Of a DNA stretch of 64,000 nucleotides, positions 51,918 through 63,854 are shown piece by piece. The stretch's first letter is position 1, and every line of letters starts with the position of its first letter. The notes below the pieces were generated by a model. The model was not told where the DNA came from. It worked only from the letters and a program-made list of their open reading frames with translations, and ran no database searches. The DNA lies in NCBI RefSeq assembly GCF_000499845.2, contig NC_023750.2, forward strand, positions 31,745,869 to 31,809,868, written 5' to 3'. The translations under genes and the position numbers were made by a program. The stretch is from Phaseolus vulgaris (Eukaryota; Streptophyta; Magnoliopsida; Fabales; Fabaceae).

Positions 51918-52231
51918 AAGCTGTGACTTGTCTAGCGAAAAGACTAGGAAGTCGAATTCTCGGCGATCTACGTGGCTCTGCGCGCTAACACTAGTACTAT
52001 TTACTGATTTGACATTTCTTCGACCCCTTTCAATCGGTCTGCACATGGACTTATCAACGACCATCATTTGTTGTCGTTTGCGCTTCTGGCATCGTTCAAA
52101 ACTCTTAAAACCCTTGCGCTACTTCACTGTTTCATTACCCTCTTCTTTACTCATTGCGTTCAAAATATTCTTGCAGACCCTTCATCTTCCCCAATCATCG
52201 CCTTCCTCAAAGCACTTCCGATCATCAAAAG

Positions 52232-52470
52232 GTAACGTTTTTATTTCTCCCACCGACATTTACTGCATTTTAATCGGTTTGCATCATCCATTAACTATTC
52301 TGAAGCATACGTTGTGGGTTGCTCTGTTTTCTATATTTATGTTTTTTGTATTTAAGTTCTCTATTACGTTTTCTCTCTACGAGCCCCCCTTGTTCATGTT
52401 GTTTTCTTCTTTTCAATCAAATCATTCTGCTTATAAACCTTCATCTCTTCCCTTTTTACCTTCTTTGCAG
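52232..52470 (+). other. 5' UTR intron of the antisense gene (D)
   Basis: Donor AAAAG|GTAACG, acceptor TTCTTTGCAG|C, eight bases before the ATG at 52479. Same layout as B. Confidence 0.65.
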
Positions 52471-52478
52471 CTCTTCCA

Positions 52479-54478
52479 ATGGCTCGTACAAGAAACATCC
52501 CAAACCCACCTTTGTCTTCCCGAAAACTTCCACCAAAGACTCGCAGAGTCAATCCTTCACAAAACCCTTCCTCCTATTCAACCCAAACTGAGAGACCCAC
52601 ACCTTCTCAACCCAACCAACCACAGTCAACTCCACCACAAACTGAAGAACCTGTGAAACCCCTTTATGACTACAAAAAACTATATCCTTGGGCCACCTTA
52701 GCTTTGCTGAGTGAAACTTCCTCCATTAACACAGAACCCGCCGTTCTGCCTCTCAAGAGAGGTGATAAGGCTCACCTTTCGTTTAGCAAAGAACATGACG
52801 ACAAGGTCACCGTTCACCCCTGTTTTCCTGGAGAACCCGTATGCACCGATGGCCAAGGGAGCAACGGTGGACCATTTTTTTTCGTCTATACTACCGTCTT
52901 TAAGAAGGTCAAACTTCGCCTTCCCCTCACGCGCTTTGAAAGAGAGCTCCTAACTAAACTGAACATAGCCCCTGCCCAATTACACCTCAACAGCTGGGCA
53001 TTCGTTAGGGCCTACCAAATCATGTGCGCACATTTGGGGCATCCATCTTCCGTTAATGTCTTTCTATTCCTGTTCGAGGCTAAAAACCCAGGTGATCGAC
53101 TATGGGCCAGCCTCAGTGGGATTGCAGGGAGATCCATCCTCTCCATCTTCCAGCAGTCCTACAAAGATTGGAAAGGGAAATTCGTTCGTGTTTGCCATAA
53201 CGATCAAGACCCCACCCTCCTCGACGGATTTCCCTTGTATTGGGTGAATAAGGGAAAGAAAGAATCTAAAGACAACTTTAGAAGGGCAAGGAGTCCAGAG
53301 AAGATGGGGGACCTCGATAAAGACTTGTGCAACTTCTGGAAAGGAGTCGCTTCTTCCAATATCACTCTGCCCACCTCCTCCATAATTACCTTTGAATTCC
53401 ATGAAGATCAACTAGACTTCCATATTGGTTCGTTTTCCCCTCTTCTCCAAATTCCCCTTTCCCTGTGTCCCAAATCATGCTATCTTTTATCGCCATTGCT
53501 TGTGTCATTCTGGTTTGCACTCAGTCTTCACTAGCTAACTTATGCATTTGTTCTTACTTGCTTTTCTGCATACTATCAACTGTCAAAATTCTCTGTGCTA
53601 GTTCGTAAATCTTGTTCCTCTTATGCAGATATGATGTTGGGAAAAGAACAGATGGCGAGACTGCGCTCCATTGCCAAACTACACAACTTGGCGGCAGGCT
53701 CCCAAACTATTCCCAACTCTGTTGCAGAAACTGCTGCAACACGTGGCAAATCTCCGACAGTTGGCCCAGCTCCCCCTACCCTTGTACAAAGAGAGCTGCC
53801 ATTAAAGAAGATCAAGAGAAAAGCTGCTAGGGTGATCTCTGATGAGGAAGAGGATGAGAGCCCTCGAGAAGAATCGGCCTTTAAAAGGAAAAGAGCAACT
53901 GCTGTTGAACCATTTGCGAATGAAGGCGTTACCTTCGACTACACAGAAAACCCCCCAAGCGCTTCCACACCATTTGGATCTGCTGACGACGCTTTTCCTT
54001 CAAATGCCTCCGCTGCTGGGAATTATCAAGAGCAACTTGCTAATACCCAAACATCCCCTCAACCTGCAGCTAAGCAACCTTCCTCACCACCACACCCTGA
54101 AATTGCTCTTACCATCCAACCTGATGAGGATGGTGGTGGTGAGAATCAACAAACAACCCCTCCTCCAGCTCGAACGCTTCCAGCTCCTCTCCAAGAAGCT
54201 CTAAAGTCCTTCACTTCACACTTGAATGCCATAGCTGTTGAAATTTTGGAGAAACGCCTTCCCCAAGTTATTGGTGAAGCTCTGAAGTGAAGCGGTTGAG
54301 TTAGAGAATGGGCTTGCTTCTTTGAAGGTCAAAACATCTGAACTGGAGAAGGCCCACGAAACCGACAAGGCTGAGAAGGTTACACTAAAGGAAAGATCAG
54401 TTGAGAGAGAAAACCTTCTAGGACAAGTCAAAACAGAACGACCCCATAGCTTGTTCTCGCCATGTAATCCTCTTGCCA
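52479..54478 (+). pseudogene. Antisense accessory gene of element D, C-terminus lost
   Basis: Exon 2 (52479-53427, MARTRNIPNPPLSSR) carries the complete N-terminal domain: VYTTVFKKVKLRLPLTRFE, LNIAPAQLHLNSWAFVRAY, VFLFLFEAKNPGDRLW and FQQSYKDWKGKF. A 201-bp intron (53428-53628, GT..CAG) joins exon 3, which opens DMMLGKEQMARLRSIAKLH. It keeps the basic segments (PLKKIKRKAARV, FKRKRA), acidic stretch and a proline-rich region. After GEALK a deletion and TGA (54288-54290) remove the start of the coiled coil. A remnant in another frame (ELENGLASLKVKTSELEKAH) runs to about 54440, then unrelated sequence. Domain order is the same as in C although the two differ considerably, which argues for past selection on the protein. 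Confidence 0.82.
53428..53628 (+). other. Coding intron of the antisense gene (D)
   Basis: Donor ATTG|GTTCGT, acceptor CTTATGCAG|ATATG; phase 1, same junction as B (I-D-x-M-L-G-K). Confidence 0.8.
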
Positions 54479-54779
54479 TCTCAATCTCAAAATCGTAGGC
54501 TTTTGGCAATGCTATTTTTTTTTTTAACTGGAAATGCGTCCTCTATGGAGCTACCCCATAGCTTTGAGTGGTCATCTTTACTCATCTGGGAGGAGAGCTG
54601 GCTTGCAGATCTCTCTCTACCTCCCTGAGCTTTCAATCTTTTACTACCATCTGCTTATCTAAGAAGGGAAGGTGCCTTTCATGGATTCCCCTCTACCTTC
54701 CCGAGTTTTAAAACAATGCTTTGGATAGTGAGGTGTTCACTGCGTACCCACCTCAGCCACCCTTTAACCTCTTCCACCC
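54479..54779 (+). other. Non-coding 3' flank of the antisense gene (D)
   Basis: No gene. It contains short phrases shared with the equivalent flank of B and C (caccctccacaccgcacctg-like text near its right end). Confidence 0.5.
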
Positions 54780-55260
54780 TTCACACCGCACCTGAACTCG
54801 TTCAAGACGAGAAGGATTTTATCTATCTTCACAACGCCCGCAAACGCGGAAGCTTTAACTGGTCTTACTAGGCCAATATTGATGTTTCACTTAAAGAGAG
54901 GAGGCGTTTTCCATCAACCTTCCTCCTCCACATTTAAGATCATTAACACCCCTGACTTTTCAGTTTCAACTTGCCTGAACTCACTCGAAGGTGAGAAGGA
55001 CTTTCTCTGGTGCCTCAACTTGGCCAGGGGTGATACCTCATCCCTCCTGGATGCACTGAGGACTTTCAAACTTGCCTCAACTGGCTTACAACCAAGAGGT
55101 CTTGCAATCTATTCTTGCCCGCACCCGCTCAAGGTGAGGAGGACCTTTCAATCTTCTTTCTATCACCTCAAAACGCATAAGGGCGTTGAGGACTTTTAAA
55201 CTTTATACTAATGCCTCCGATCGCACGAGGGCGATGAGGACTTTTAAACTTTAAACTGAC
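54780..55260. repeat. Hairpin spacer of element D, not amplified
   Basis: The same series of modules as in B and C, but one copy each: ctcactcgaaggtgag + aaggactttc; cttggccagg... + gaggactttc; ctcaaggtgaggagg + acctttc; ctcaaaacgcataagggcgttgag-type + gactttt; cctccgatcgcacgag + ggcgatgagg. Stems are kept while sequences differ (CTCAC/GTGAG here, CTCGCC/GGCGAG in B). Confidence 0.65.
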
Positions 55261-55370
55261 TGCATGCAACAACCTTTAAGCTATTACCTTAATCACACAA
55301 GAGTGATAAGGTATTTTTCTGAAAACTTTAGAATGATAAACATGCAAACTTAATAAACTTTGAAACCTTC

Positions 55371-55424
55371 TTTATTGGGTGGCCTCATTAAAATCCCTCC
55401 TTAGGGAAAAAAGAGTGCCCCCTT
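55371..55424 (-). other. Conserved non-coding block downstream of pol (D)
   Basis: tattgggtggcctcattaaa, then atccctccttagggaaaaaa and gagtgcccc: nearly identical to B and C although surrounding DNA is diverged. Confidence 0.8.
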
Positions 55425-55488
55425 GAAACTGTTTCGACTGAATACCAACTGTTTAAAACTGTTCAAATTAATCACTATTTACCATATT

Positions 55489-58400
55489 TTAACTGTAATA
55501 AAACTTGAGATGGGTGGCATTCCAAATACGAGGAATTGCCCCTCCCTCCAACGTCTCCAAACGGTAGGCGCCGTTTCCGAGCACTTCGGTTATTCTGAAT
55601 GGTCCTGTCCACTTGGGTGACAATTTGTTCTCCATCTCGTGCTGGTGGGCCTTCCTCATCACCAGATCGCCATCTCTGAACTGCCTTGGCTTTATCCTAG
55701 AGTTATGCCTGTGTTCCACTATTCTCTTCACCGCTTCAGCCTTCACCCGAGCCTCTTGCCTGATTTCGTCCAACAAATCCAAATTTATTCTCCTTTCTTC
55801 ATTCGAATCTTCAGCCACAAAATTCTGAAATCTCGGCGAACTTTCCTGGATTTCAAATGGAATCATTGCATCACACCCATATACCAAACTAAATGGGGTT
55901 TCACGGGTTCCTTACTGCTCGGTGGTATGATACGCCCATACTATACGGGGAACTTCCTCAGCCCAATACCCCTTAGCCTTCTCTAGCCTCCTCTTCAAGC
56001 CTCTCAACAAAACCCGATTGGCAGACTCAACTTGCCCATTCGTTTGTGGGTGCTCCACAGAAGCAAACACCTGTTGTATTCCAACATCCTCGCACAACGT
56101 TTAGGCACGCCAAATCGACACACAATATTCTTCCACACGAAACTCTGAATCTTGTGTGCGGGGATCTGGGCCACCGGCTCTGCTTCAATCCACTTCGTGA
56201 AGTACTCGATTGCAACAACCAAGTACTTCATTTGCCTAATCACCAATGGAAAGGGTCCCAGAATATCAATTCCCCATGTGTGAAACGGCCAAGGGCTGTA
56301 AATTGACCTCAGTTCTTCCGGAGGCGCCCTGTGCCAATCAGCGTGCTGCTGGCATTGTTTGCAACACTGGGCATATCTTTTGCAATCTTCCCTCATTGTG
56401 GGCCAATAGTAACCTGCACGGAGAATTCTCGTCGCCAAGGCTCTACCCCCGATGTGACTTCCACAAATCCCCTCATGGAGCTCAGCCATAATTCTCATGC
56501 ACTTCTCTCCGTGTACACATACTAGAAGAGGATGCGTAAACCCAAACCTGTATAACTCGCCATCAATGAGGGTAAACTTGCTGGAATTCTTCTTTATTTT
56601 TCTAGCTTCTGTCGTGTCCAGTGGGAGCACGCCATCCGCCATGTAGCGCCGGTACGACGTTATCCATGTATCTGGCTCATGGATAGTACAAACTTGCATC
56701 ATCTTTACTTCTCCCACTGGATGTTCTCTAATTCTTGGCATCTTCAAAGTCTCCTGAGTCAAAGATCTATGACTTCTTGCCATTCCCTTCGCCAACTTGC
56801 TTACCTGAAGAACCTGATGATCTGCCACAAACGCCCGAGGTCTCTTCAAAGTTTCTTGTATGACGGTCCTCTGCCCGCCCCCCTTGCCCGAACTGGCGAG
56901 CTTGGCTAGCAAGTCAGCTCGGGCATTTTGCTCTTTTGGTACATGTACCACTTCAAACAAGGCGAAGGACCCCTTTAACTCTTGTATATACTCCAGGTAA
57001 GCTGCCATTTGCGGATCCTTGGCCTGAAACTCGCCAGTTACCTGCCCAGTTACCAACAACGAATCACTCTTGGCCACCAGCACCTTTGCTCCCATTTCTT
57101 TTGCCAACAAAATTTCGGCGATCAATGCCTCATATTCTGCTTGATTATTACTGGCTTTGAAGGCAAACCTCAGGGATTGTTCTATCAACACACCGTCGGG
57201 CCCCTCCAAAATAACTCCAACACCGCTACCTTGCTGGTTGGACGATCCATCCACCGAAAGCACCCAACGAAAATCATTCCCCTCACTCTGCGCTGTTTTA
57301 GAAGAGAGCTCGACCACAAAATCAGTGAAGATTTGCCCCTTGATCGGTCCTCGGGGCTCATACTTAATATCAAATTCCGATAACTCCACTGCCTATTTTA
57401 CCATTCTTCCAGCTACATCTGGCTTCTTCAAAACCTTCTGGATAGGTAAATCAGTCATAACCAGCACTGTAAAACTCTGGAAGTAATGGCGCAACCTCCT
57501 TGCTGAAAACACGACCGCCAAAGCCACCTTCTCCAAGGTTTGATATCTCATTTCTGGACCTTGCAACACCTTACTGACAAAGTAAATAGGCTTCTGGATT
57601 TGATCTTGCTCTTGGGCGAGTACCACGCTCACCGCCTTCTCAGTTACAGCAAAATACAACCTGAGTGGCGTTCCCAATTGAGGTTTGCACAAAACCGGCG
57701 AGCTCGCCAAATACTCCTTAAGCTTCACAAAAGCTTCTTCACATTCCTTTGTCCACACAAACCTATTATTCCTCTTTAGACATTGAAAATACGGATGGCC
57801 TTTCTCTCCACCAGCAGATACAAATTGAGACAAGGCGGCCATCCGACCTGTAAGTTGTAGCACCTCCTTTACAGTAGTAGGGCTCCTCATCGCCAAAATA
57901 GCGGCGCACTTATCAGGATTTGCCTCAATTCCTCTCTCAGTCAACAGAAATCCTAGAAACATCCCTGCCTCAACGCTGAAAATGCACTTCTCGGGATTTA
58001 ACTTCAACTTGTACTTGGCAATTGTACTGAACAACTCTTCTAGATCAGCAATGTGCTTGCTTTTCTCCAGGGATGTCACGACCATGTCATCAACATATGC
58101 CTGTACATTCCTCCCTAACATGGGCGCGAGCACCTTATCCATCAGCCTCTGGTACGTGGCTCCCGCATTCTTCAGCACAAAGAGCATTACCTTGTAACGA
58201 TAACACGACCTCTCCGTCATGAAAGCGGTCTTTTCTTCATCCATTGGATGCATCTTAATCTGGTTATATCCCGAGAAGGCGTCCAAGAAACTAAACAATT
58301 TACACCCTGATGCACTATCTACCAGAGCATCTATACTTGGCAAAGGATAAGAATCCTTTGGACAGGCTTTGTTCAGATTTGTAAAATCAACACACATTTG

Positions 58401-60198
58401 CCATTTTCCATTGCTTTTCTTCACCAACACAACATTGGCGAGCCATTCTGCATATTGAATCTCCCTGATATGACCCGCAGCGAGGAGTTTCCGCGTTTCG
58501 TCCCTGATCGCCTGCCTCTTCTCTTCGTTAAACTTTCTTCTTCTTTGTCGAACTGGTTTGACTCGAGAATCCATCGCTAGGCAATGACACAAGAAGTCAG
58601 GGTTGATTCCTGGCATGTCTGAAGCAGACCATGCAAACGCGTCCAAATGCCTTTCTATCACTTTGGCAATCTGGTCTTGTATCTCGTCACCCAAAGACTT
58701 CCCAAGCTTAAACATTCTGCCACCGATATTCCTCTCCAGCCAATCCTCAGTCGGTTGAGGCCTCTTCTAACTGGCGGTTGCCGCTCTTGCTATTCCTGAC
58801 TCCCTTGTAAACTCCGGGCAATCCTTCTTTTCTTCTACCCTAGCGGCGTTCTCGCACCTCACCTTGACATCTGCCATCACTACTTCCCTTTCAGCAGTCG
58901 CCTCCGAAACTGTGTCCACAACTCGTCGATTTACTCGTCTAGGCTTCACACCAGGGAGCGGCGTTGTGGTTACATGACACACCGATCGCTTATTCTTGAG
59001 GTTGTTTTCGTAGCATTTCTTCGCCTCCTTTTGATCAGAGTGGATGGTGATAACTATGCCTTCCATTGAAGGTAATTTGACCTTCATGTGCCTTGTTGAC
59101 GGCACAACTCCTATCATGTTAAGTGTCGGTCTTCCTAACAGAACGTTGTATGCTGAAGGAGCATTCACGACAAGGTACCTGATCTTCTCTGTACGCGAGG
59201 CCACCCCATCCGTGAATGTGGTTCTTAAATCAATATATCCCCTGACCTCCACTTGATCACCAGCAAAACCATATAAACAACCCACATATGGCCTCAGGTG
59301 GTCAGGAGATAGTTGTAATTTGTTGAAAGTCGGCCAAAACATAACATCTACCGAACTTCCTTGATCGACCAACACCCGGTGAACCTTCCTTCCCGCCATA
59401 ACGAGTGAGACTACAATGGGATCATTGTCATGGGGCACAACATCCTTAAGATCTTCCTTGGTGAACGTAATGTCCACATCGGGTGAATGATCCTCAAAAA
59501 CTTCTACTAACATCACCGACCTCGCATATTTCTTCCGTTGTGATGCAGTACATCCACCATCCGAGAAACCTCCAGCTATAGTGTGAATCTCGCCGTGAAG
59601 GGGTACTTCATGTTGTTGTCCCTCATCGCTCACCGGTTGCGAGTCTGACGATTGACCTGTTTTTTTCTCCAGCAAGTAATCTTTCAAAAACCTGCACTTC
59701 ACCAACTCAGCGAGTTGGTGACCCAAAGCCAAACACGAATTAATGGAATGGTCAAAACCATTATGGAACTCACACCACACATCCGGTTTTGGCCCCAACA
59801 CCTTATCTGTTGCCTTCTCAGGCGCTTTAATCCTGGCGACAATATTCGGAATGGCAATCAAGTGAGCCAATCCCATTAGAAACTCGCACCTCAGAGGGCG
59901 ATTAAACTCCCTAGGCTGCCCTGGCCCCTTTCCTTTGTTCTTCTCTGGATCATAAGGATGGTGCATCCTCTGATCCTTCTTCCCAGCCGCCGCCTCCATC
60001 ACCCTCTGCGGCTGAAACCTCGTTTGAACCCGTGGCTTAGCTGGAGCCACATTTCCCCGTTTCTCAGAAACTTCGCTCTCAGCAGCGATATGGGCCACAG
60101 CACGTCGCCGGATTTCAGCAAACGTGGCGGGGTGACCCCTAATCAACGATTCGCTAAACGGTCCAGGTAGCACGCCCTTTTTGAAGGCATGAACAAAC
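55489..60198 (-). pseudogene. gag-pol of Tat-lineage gypsy element D (5' truncated, multiply broken)
   Basis: Begins in gag at HAFKKGVLPGPFSESL, with knuckle WCEFHNGFDHSINSC, protease VLVDQGSSVDVMFW, reverse transcriptase with YVDDM at 58083-58097, gypsy RNase H, second RNase H (LSVDGSSNQQGSG), integrase finger (CCKQCQQH) and core, ending LKFYYS. Damage: TAG at 58767-58769 before RT; TAG at 57393-57395 replacing Trp between the RNase H domains; a roughly 50-bp deletion near 56098 that removes the VSDNGTQF region with the second catalytic Asp of integrase and shifts the frame; TAA at 55912-55914. Clearly older than C. Confidence 0.9.
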
Positions 60199-60303
60199 AT
60201 GTTGATATGATTCCAATAGCAAAGAAGAGAATGATTCTTGACATTCTTAGGAATCAACTTGAGTTGGACAATAGTTAGGCACTTTTTCTTATAATTGGAT
60301 CAA
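60199..60303 (+). pseudogene. Scrap of copia-F-type 3' ORF
   Basis: Reads MIPIAKKRMILDILRNQLEL in the plus direction, matching VIPIA..RKVLDLLRNHLELD at 38955-39030 in element F. In both places the H-family LTR follows at the same base. Confidence 0.7.
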
Positions 60304-61251
60304 TGTTCTAAGTCAAGAACTCACCAAAACTAGTACCAAATCCAAACTCATATGGAAGATCCTCATATTGTCAAATTGAACCAACAAAAAGAGGTAAAAA
60401 TCAAAAACACCGAATAGAATTGAATAAGAACAACTATGAACCGAACAAAATGAATTAAAAGGCAAGAAAACTGAATAAGAGTGCTGGAAAATAAAATGCA
60501 CCGAACCAAACACAAAGAAGGAGAAGAACAGCTGCTGGAAAAGCTAAAAGCTGAACCAAAAACTCAAGAACACAAACTCAAAACATGAACAACAAAAGAG
60601 AAGAAAGGAAGGAGAGAAGAAAGCTCATGAAGATGGATGTATGGTTGGATGATCACGCCACTAGAAGGATGGATGCTCCTAGATGAGTGTGCAAGTCGCC
60701 ACTTGAGGTAACCATGGAACCATCAAGATGAGACTAGAGAAGAAGGCTCAAAGCTCTCCAATGCTCTCTCAAAAATTGAGTATAGTTTCTTTTCTCTAAA
60801 ATTCAAATCTGAAATGTACAAGGGCAGCACCTATATTTATAGCCTAAGGTGCTTAAAAACAAAGCTAAGAGAATTCAAAATTCCCTCCTAAAGCTATTAG
60901 AACCGGCACCTAAATCAAGCATTTGGAAGGTGTGACCTCTTTCTTCACTTTGGCACCTCCTTTTCTACTCCTACACCTATTTACTAACACACACCCCCTC
61001 CTAAAGCTCCTAACTAAAGACTAAAAAATGCTATAACAATAGAGGTTTCTAATTTTTCCCTCTAAACACCTTCAACCAAAGAAATTACAAAAAGAGAAAA
61101 TAATTGTCCCCTAGCTCCTAAAGCTTTGAACATGCTTCTTGTAAGCCTTTGAGGTGGGCTTTGACCTCCATGGGCGTCCTCTATTTGTGCCTCTACCTCT
61201 TCTTGATCTTGTTGATTGGCCTCCATGTCCACTTGAGCTTGATCTCCATCA
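60304..61251 (-). mobile_element. 3' LTR of gypsy element H
   Basis: Plus strand tgttctaagtcaag to gatctccatca, 948 bp. It matches the solo LTR at 39046-39930 at its left end and promoter (tatttatagcctaaggtgct). The minus-strand purine run CTCGGGGAGTA lies just outside it. Confidence 0.8.
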
Positions 61252-61277
61252 TACTCCCCGAGTTGGAGAGAATTCGA

Positions 61278-63056
61278 CTACGAATTCTGGAGACCTACAG
61301 AAAAAGGAGTTAGATCGCTGACATTAAAAGTATGACTACCTAAGAATGTATCAGGCATATCTAACTCATAAGCATTGTCATTAATCCTCTTGAGGATTTG
61401 GAATGGTCCATCCCCTCGAGGCATTAGTTTGGACTTCCTTTGAGTAGGAAAACGATCCTTCCTCAAGTGAAGCCAAACCCAATCGCCCTCATCAAACAAC
61501 AATGCTTTTCTCCTTTTATTGGCAAGTTCAGCATACTTGCCAACCTTCTTCTCAATTCTCTTCTTGATGTATTTATGCAAAGTTTTCACAAAAGAAGCCT
61601 TTTCATCCCCATCTTTGCACAAGACGTCTCCAAGAAGGGGAATAGGAAGAAGATCAAGAGGTGTTAGGGGGTTAAACCCATAGACAACCTCAAAAGGAGA
61701 ATGTGAGGTGGTAGAATTTACTACACGATTATATGCAAACTCAACATGGGGTAGTAAATTCTCCCACACTCTAGGATTGCCCGAAATAAAACATCTCAAT
61801 AGTTGTCCCAAAGTTCGATTCACCACTTCGGTTTGACCATCAGTTTGTGGGTGGCAAGTGGTAGAAAATAAAAGCTTAGTCCCAAGCTTGCCCCACAAGG
61901 TCTTCCAAAAGTGACTCAAGAACTTGGGATCTCTATCTGACACTATAGATCTAGGGATCCCATGCAAGCGAACCACTTCTTGGAAGAAGAGGTTTGCAAT
62001 GTGGCATGCATCATCCACTTTGTGACAATGAATAAAGTGAGCCATCTCTGAAAAACGATCCACTACCACAAAAATGGAGTCCTTTCCCTTTGATGTCTTG
62101 GGTAATCCTAAGATGAAATCCATAGATATATCTACCCAAGGCATTGAAGGGATAGGAAGAGGAGTATATAGACCATGGGGATGCATCTTAGATTTAGCTT
62201 TGCGGCAAGCTATGCATTTATCACACAAACTATGAACATGTTCATACAACACATCCAAAGTTTTAGCAACCCCAAAATGTCCCATTAAACCCCCTTCATG
62301 GGCTTCTTTAACAAGAGATAATCTAATAGAGCATTGAGGAACACAAAGACGTTTTCCTTTAAAAAGAAAGCCATCTTGTATAAAAAAGTCTTTGTGTCCT
62401 CCCTTAAGACACTCTTGAAAGATGAGAGAAAAATCAAGGTCATCATGATAAAGTTCCTTAATGTGATCAAAACCAAGATATTGAGAGCTTAAAAGATTTA
62501 GCAAAGTGTATCTTCTAGAAAGAGCATCCACCACAATGTTTACTTTGCCTTGCTTGTGTTTGATCACATAAGGAAATTGCTCAATGAATTCCACCCACTT
62601 AGCATGCCTCTTGTTAAGTTTGTTTTGGCTTTTCAAATATTTAAGAGATTCATGATCACTATGTATCACAAACTCTTTGGGAAAAAGATAGTGTTGCGAA
62701 GTAAACAAAGCCCTAACAAGTGCATATAATTCTTTATCATAGGTGGAATAATTGAGATGACTTCCCTTCAATTTCTCACTAAAATAGGCTATGGGGTGGC
62801 CCTCTTGAAGGAGAACAGCCCCAATACCTATGCTTGAAGCATCACACTCAATCTCAAATGTCTTAGTGAAATTAGGAAGGGCCAAGATGGGAGCATTAGT
62901 CAATTTTTCTTTCAAAGTGTCAAAAGCTTTTTGTTGTGCTTCTCCCCATTGAAAGACCACATCCTTTTTCACTATGTCATTGAGTGGTGCGGCAATGGTA
63001 CCAAAGTTTGGGACAAATCTTCTATAGAAAGAAGCAAGTCCATGAAAACTTCGTAA
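61278..63056 (-). pseudogene. Non-Tat Ty3/gypsy pol of element H (5' truncated)
   Basis: The minus strand starts at the end of RT ([20 protein letters not shown]) and continues with RNase H ([42 protein letters not shown]) and integrase: C-x2-C of the finger ([13 protein letters not shown]), core D ([13 protein letters not shown]), D ([13 protein letters not shown]) and E ([20 protein letters not shown]), then the GPF-x-I tail ([20 protein letters not shown]). A TAG at 61278-61280 ends this frame; after it the same frame continues into the LTR (GEYDGDQAQVDMEAN...RLTRSMFKALGA). Sequence style suggests a chromovirus (CRM/Reina-like), but I see no chromodomain. Gag, protease and most of RT are missing. 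Confidence 0.85.
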
Positions 63057-63854
63057 CCTGATCCTACACTGGCCCCAGAGCTTCCCCAACCAGTCCAAGG
63101 CTTCATAAAAGGCTTTCTGCACCAGGCGACGCCGGGAGGCTCAACTGACACAACCACAGAAGAAGGTGTTGTCTACTGCATTAGGGAATACCTTTCCAAC
63201 GCCCGCTCTTGGCGGGAGCAAGCTGAGGCCAAAGCCAATGACTGCCTAGCTCTTGAGAAAGAATTGGCCTTGTTGAAGGAGCAAACTCAGGCCCAAGAGC
63301 GTCGTTGGTTTCACCAAGAGGTTTCCTACAAAGAAACCCTAATGGAAGCTCAACAAGCTAAGGATGCCGCCAACAAAAGACTCCACGAGGCTGATCAAAC
63401 CTACGCTGAGCTTCTTGGGAAAATTGTTCCTCTTCGTGTGAAGATCGCTGAGCTCCAAGATGCTGCCGAAGCCTCCAAGATCTAACAGAAGAAACTTGAG
63501 GACCACTGTGTCTCTCGAGAGGTAAAACTGGGCGAGGTGGAGGCAGCGCTTAATGCCAAGACTGAAGCCTTCAACCTGCTACAAACTAACTTTTCCAAAC
63601 TGCAGGCAGAGAAGGACGAAGCTTTGGTAGCCAAAGATAAAGAAATGGCCTCCCAAGCTGAGCGTTTTGAGAAGGCGGAGAAGGATCTGGTTGACGACGC
63701 CGCGGGCGCTTTTGCTGAGGGGTTCGCAGAGGCCCTAGCTCAGGCAGCATGTGCAAATCCAAGGATCGACACCTCTAGCTGCGACCCGCTCAACCACATC
63801 GTTGAAGGAAAAATTGTTCCCCTAGTTATTCCTGAGGATTGGCCTCCTTTTTAA
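63057..63854 (+). pseudogene. C-terminal part of a Tat antisense accessory gene (element E)
   Basis: Open from the junction at 63057: [20 protein letters not shown], then a long coiled coil (ARSWREQAEAKANDCLALEK and following), a TAA at 63483-63485, KKLEDHCVSREVKLGEVEAA, and the end HIVEGKIVPLVIPEDWPPF. Position, strand and the C-terminal V-[ED]-G-K-[IV]-V-P signature match the antisense genes of B and C (VVDGKVVPAED), though the rest is strongly diverged. It therefore marks a fourth Tat element whose pol should lie to the right of the window. Its upstream part was lost at the junction with H. Confidence 0.72.

Larger units (their letters stand above)
50922..60198 (-). mobile_element. Ty3/gypsy Tat-lineage element D, 5' truncated
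   Basis: Minus-strand order from the right: truncated gag, protease, RT, two RNase H domains, integrase, conserved block, hairpin spacer, antisense gene (plus strand), polypurine tract, 3' LTR. The 5' LTR, leader and N-terminal half of gag are missing: at 60198 the sequence changes in mid-gag to copia 3'-ORF sequence. It is a diverged relative of B and C, useful for showing which parts are conserved. Confidence 0.88.
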
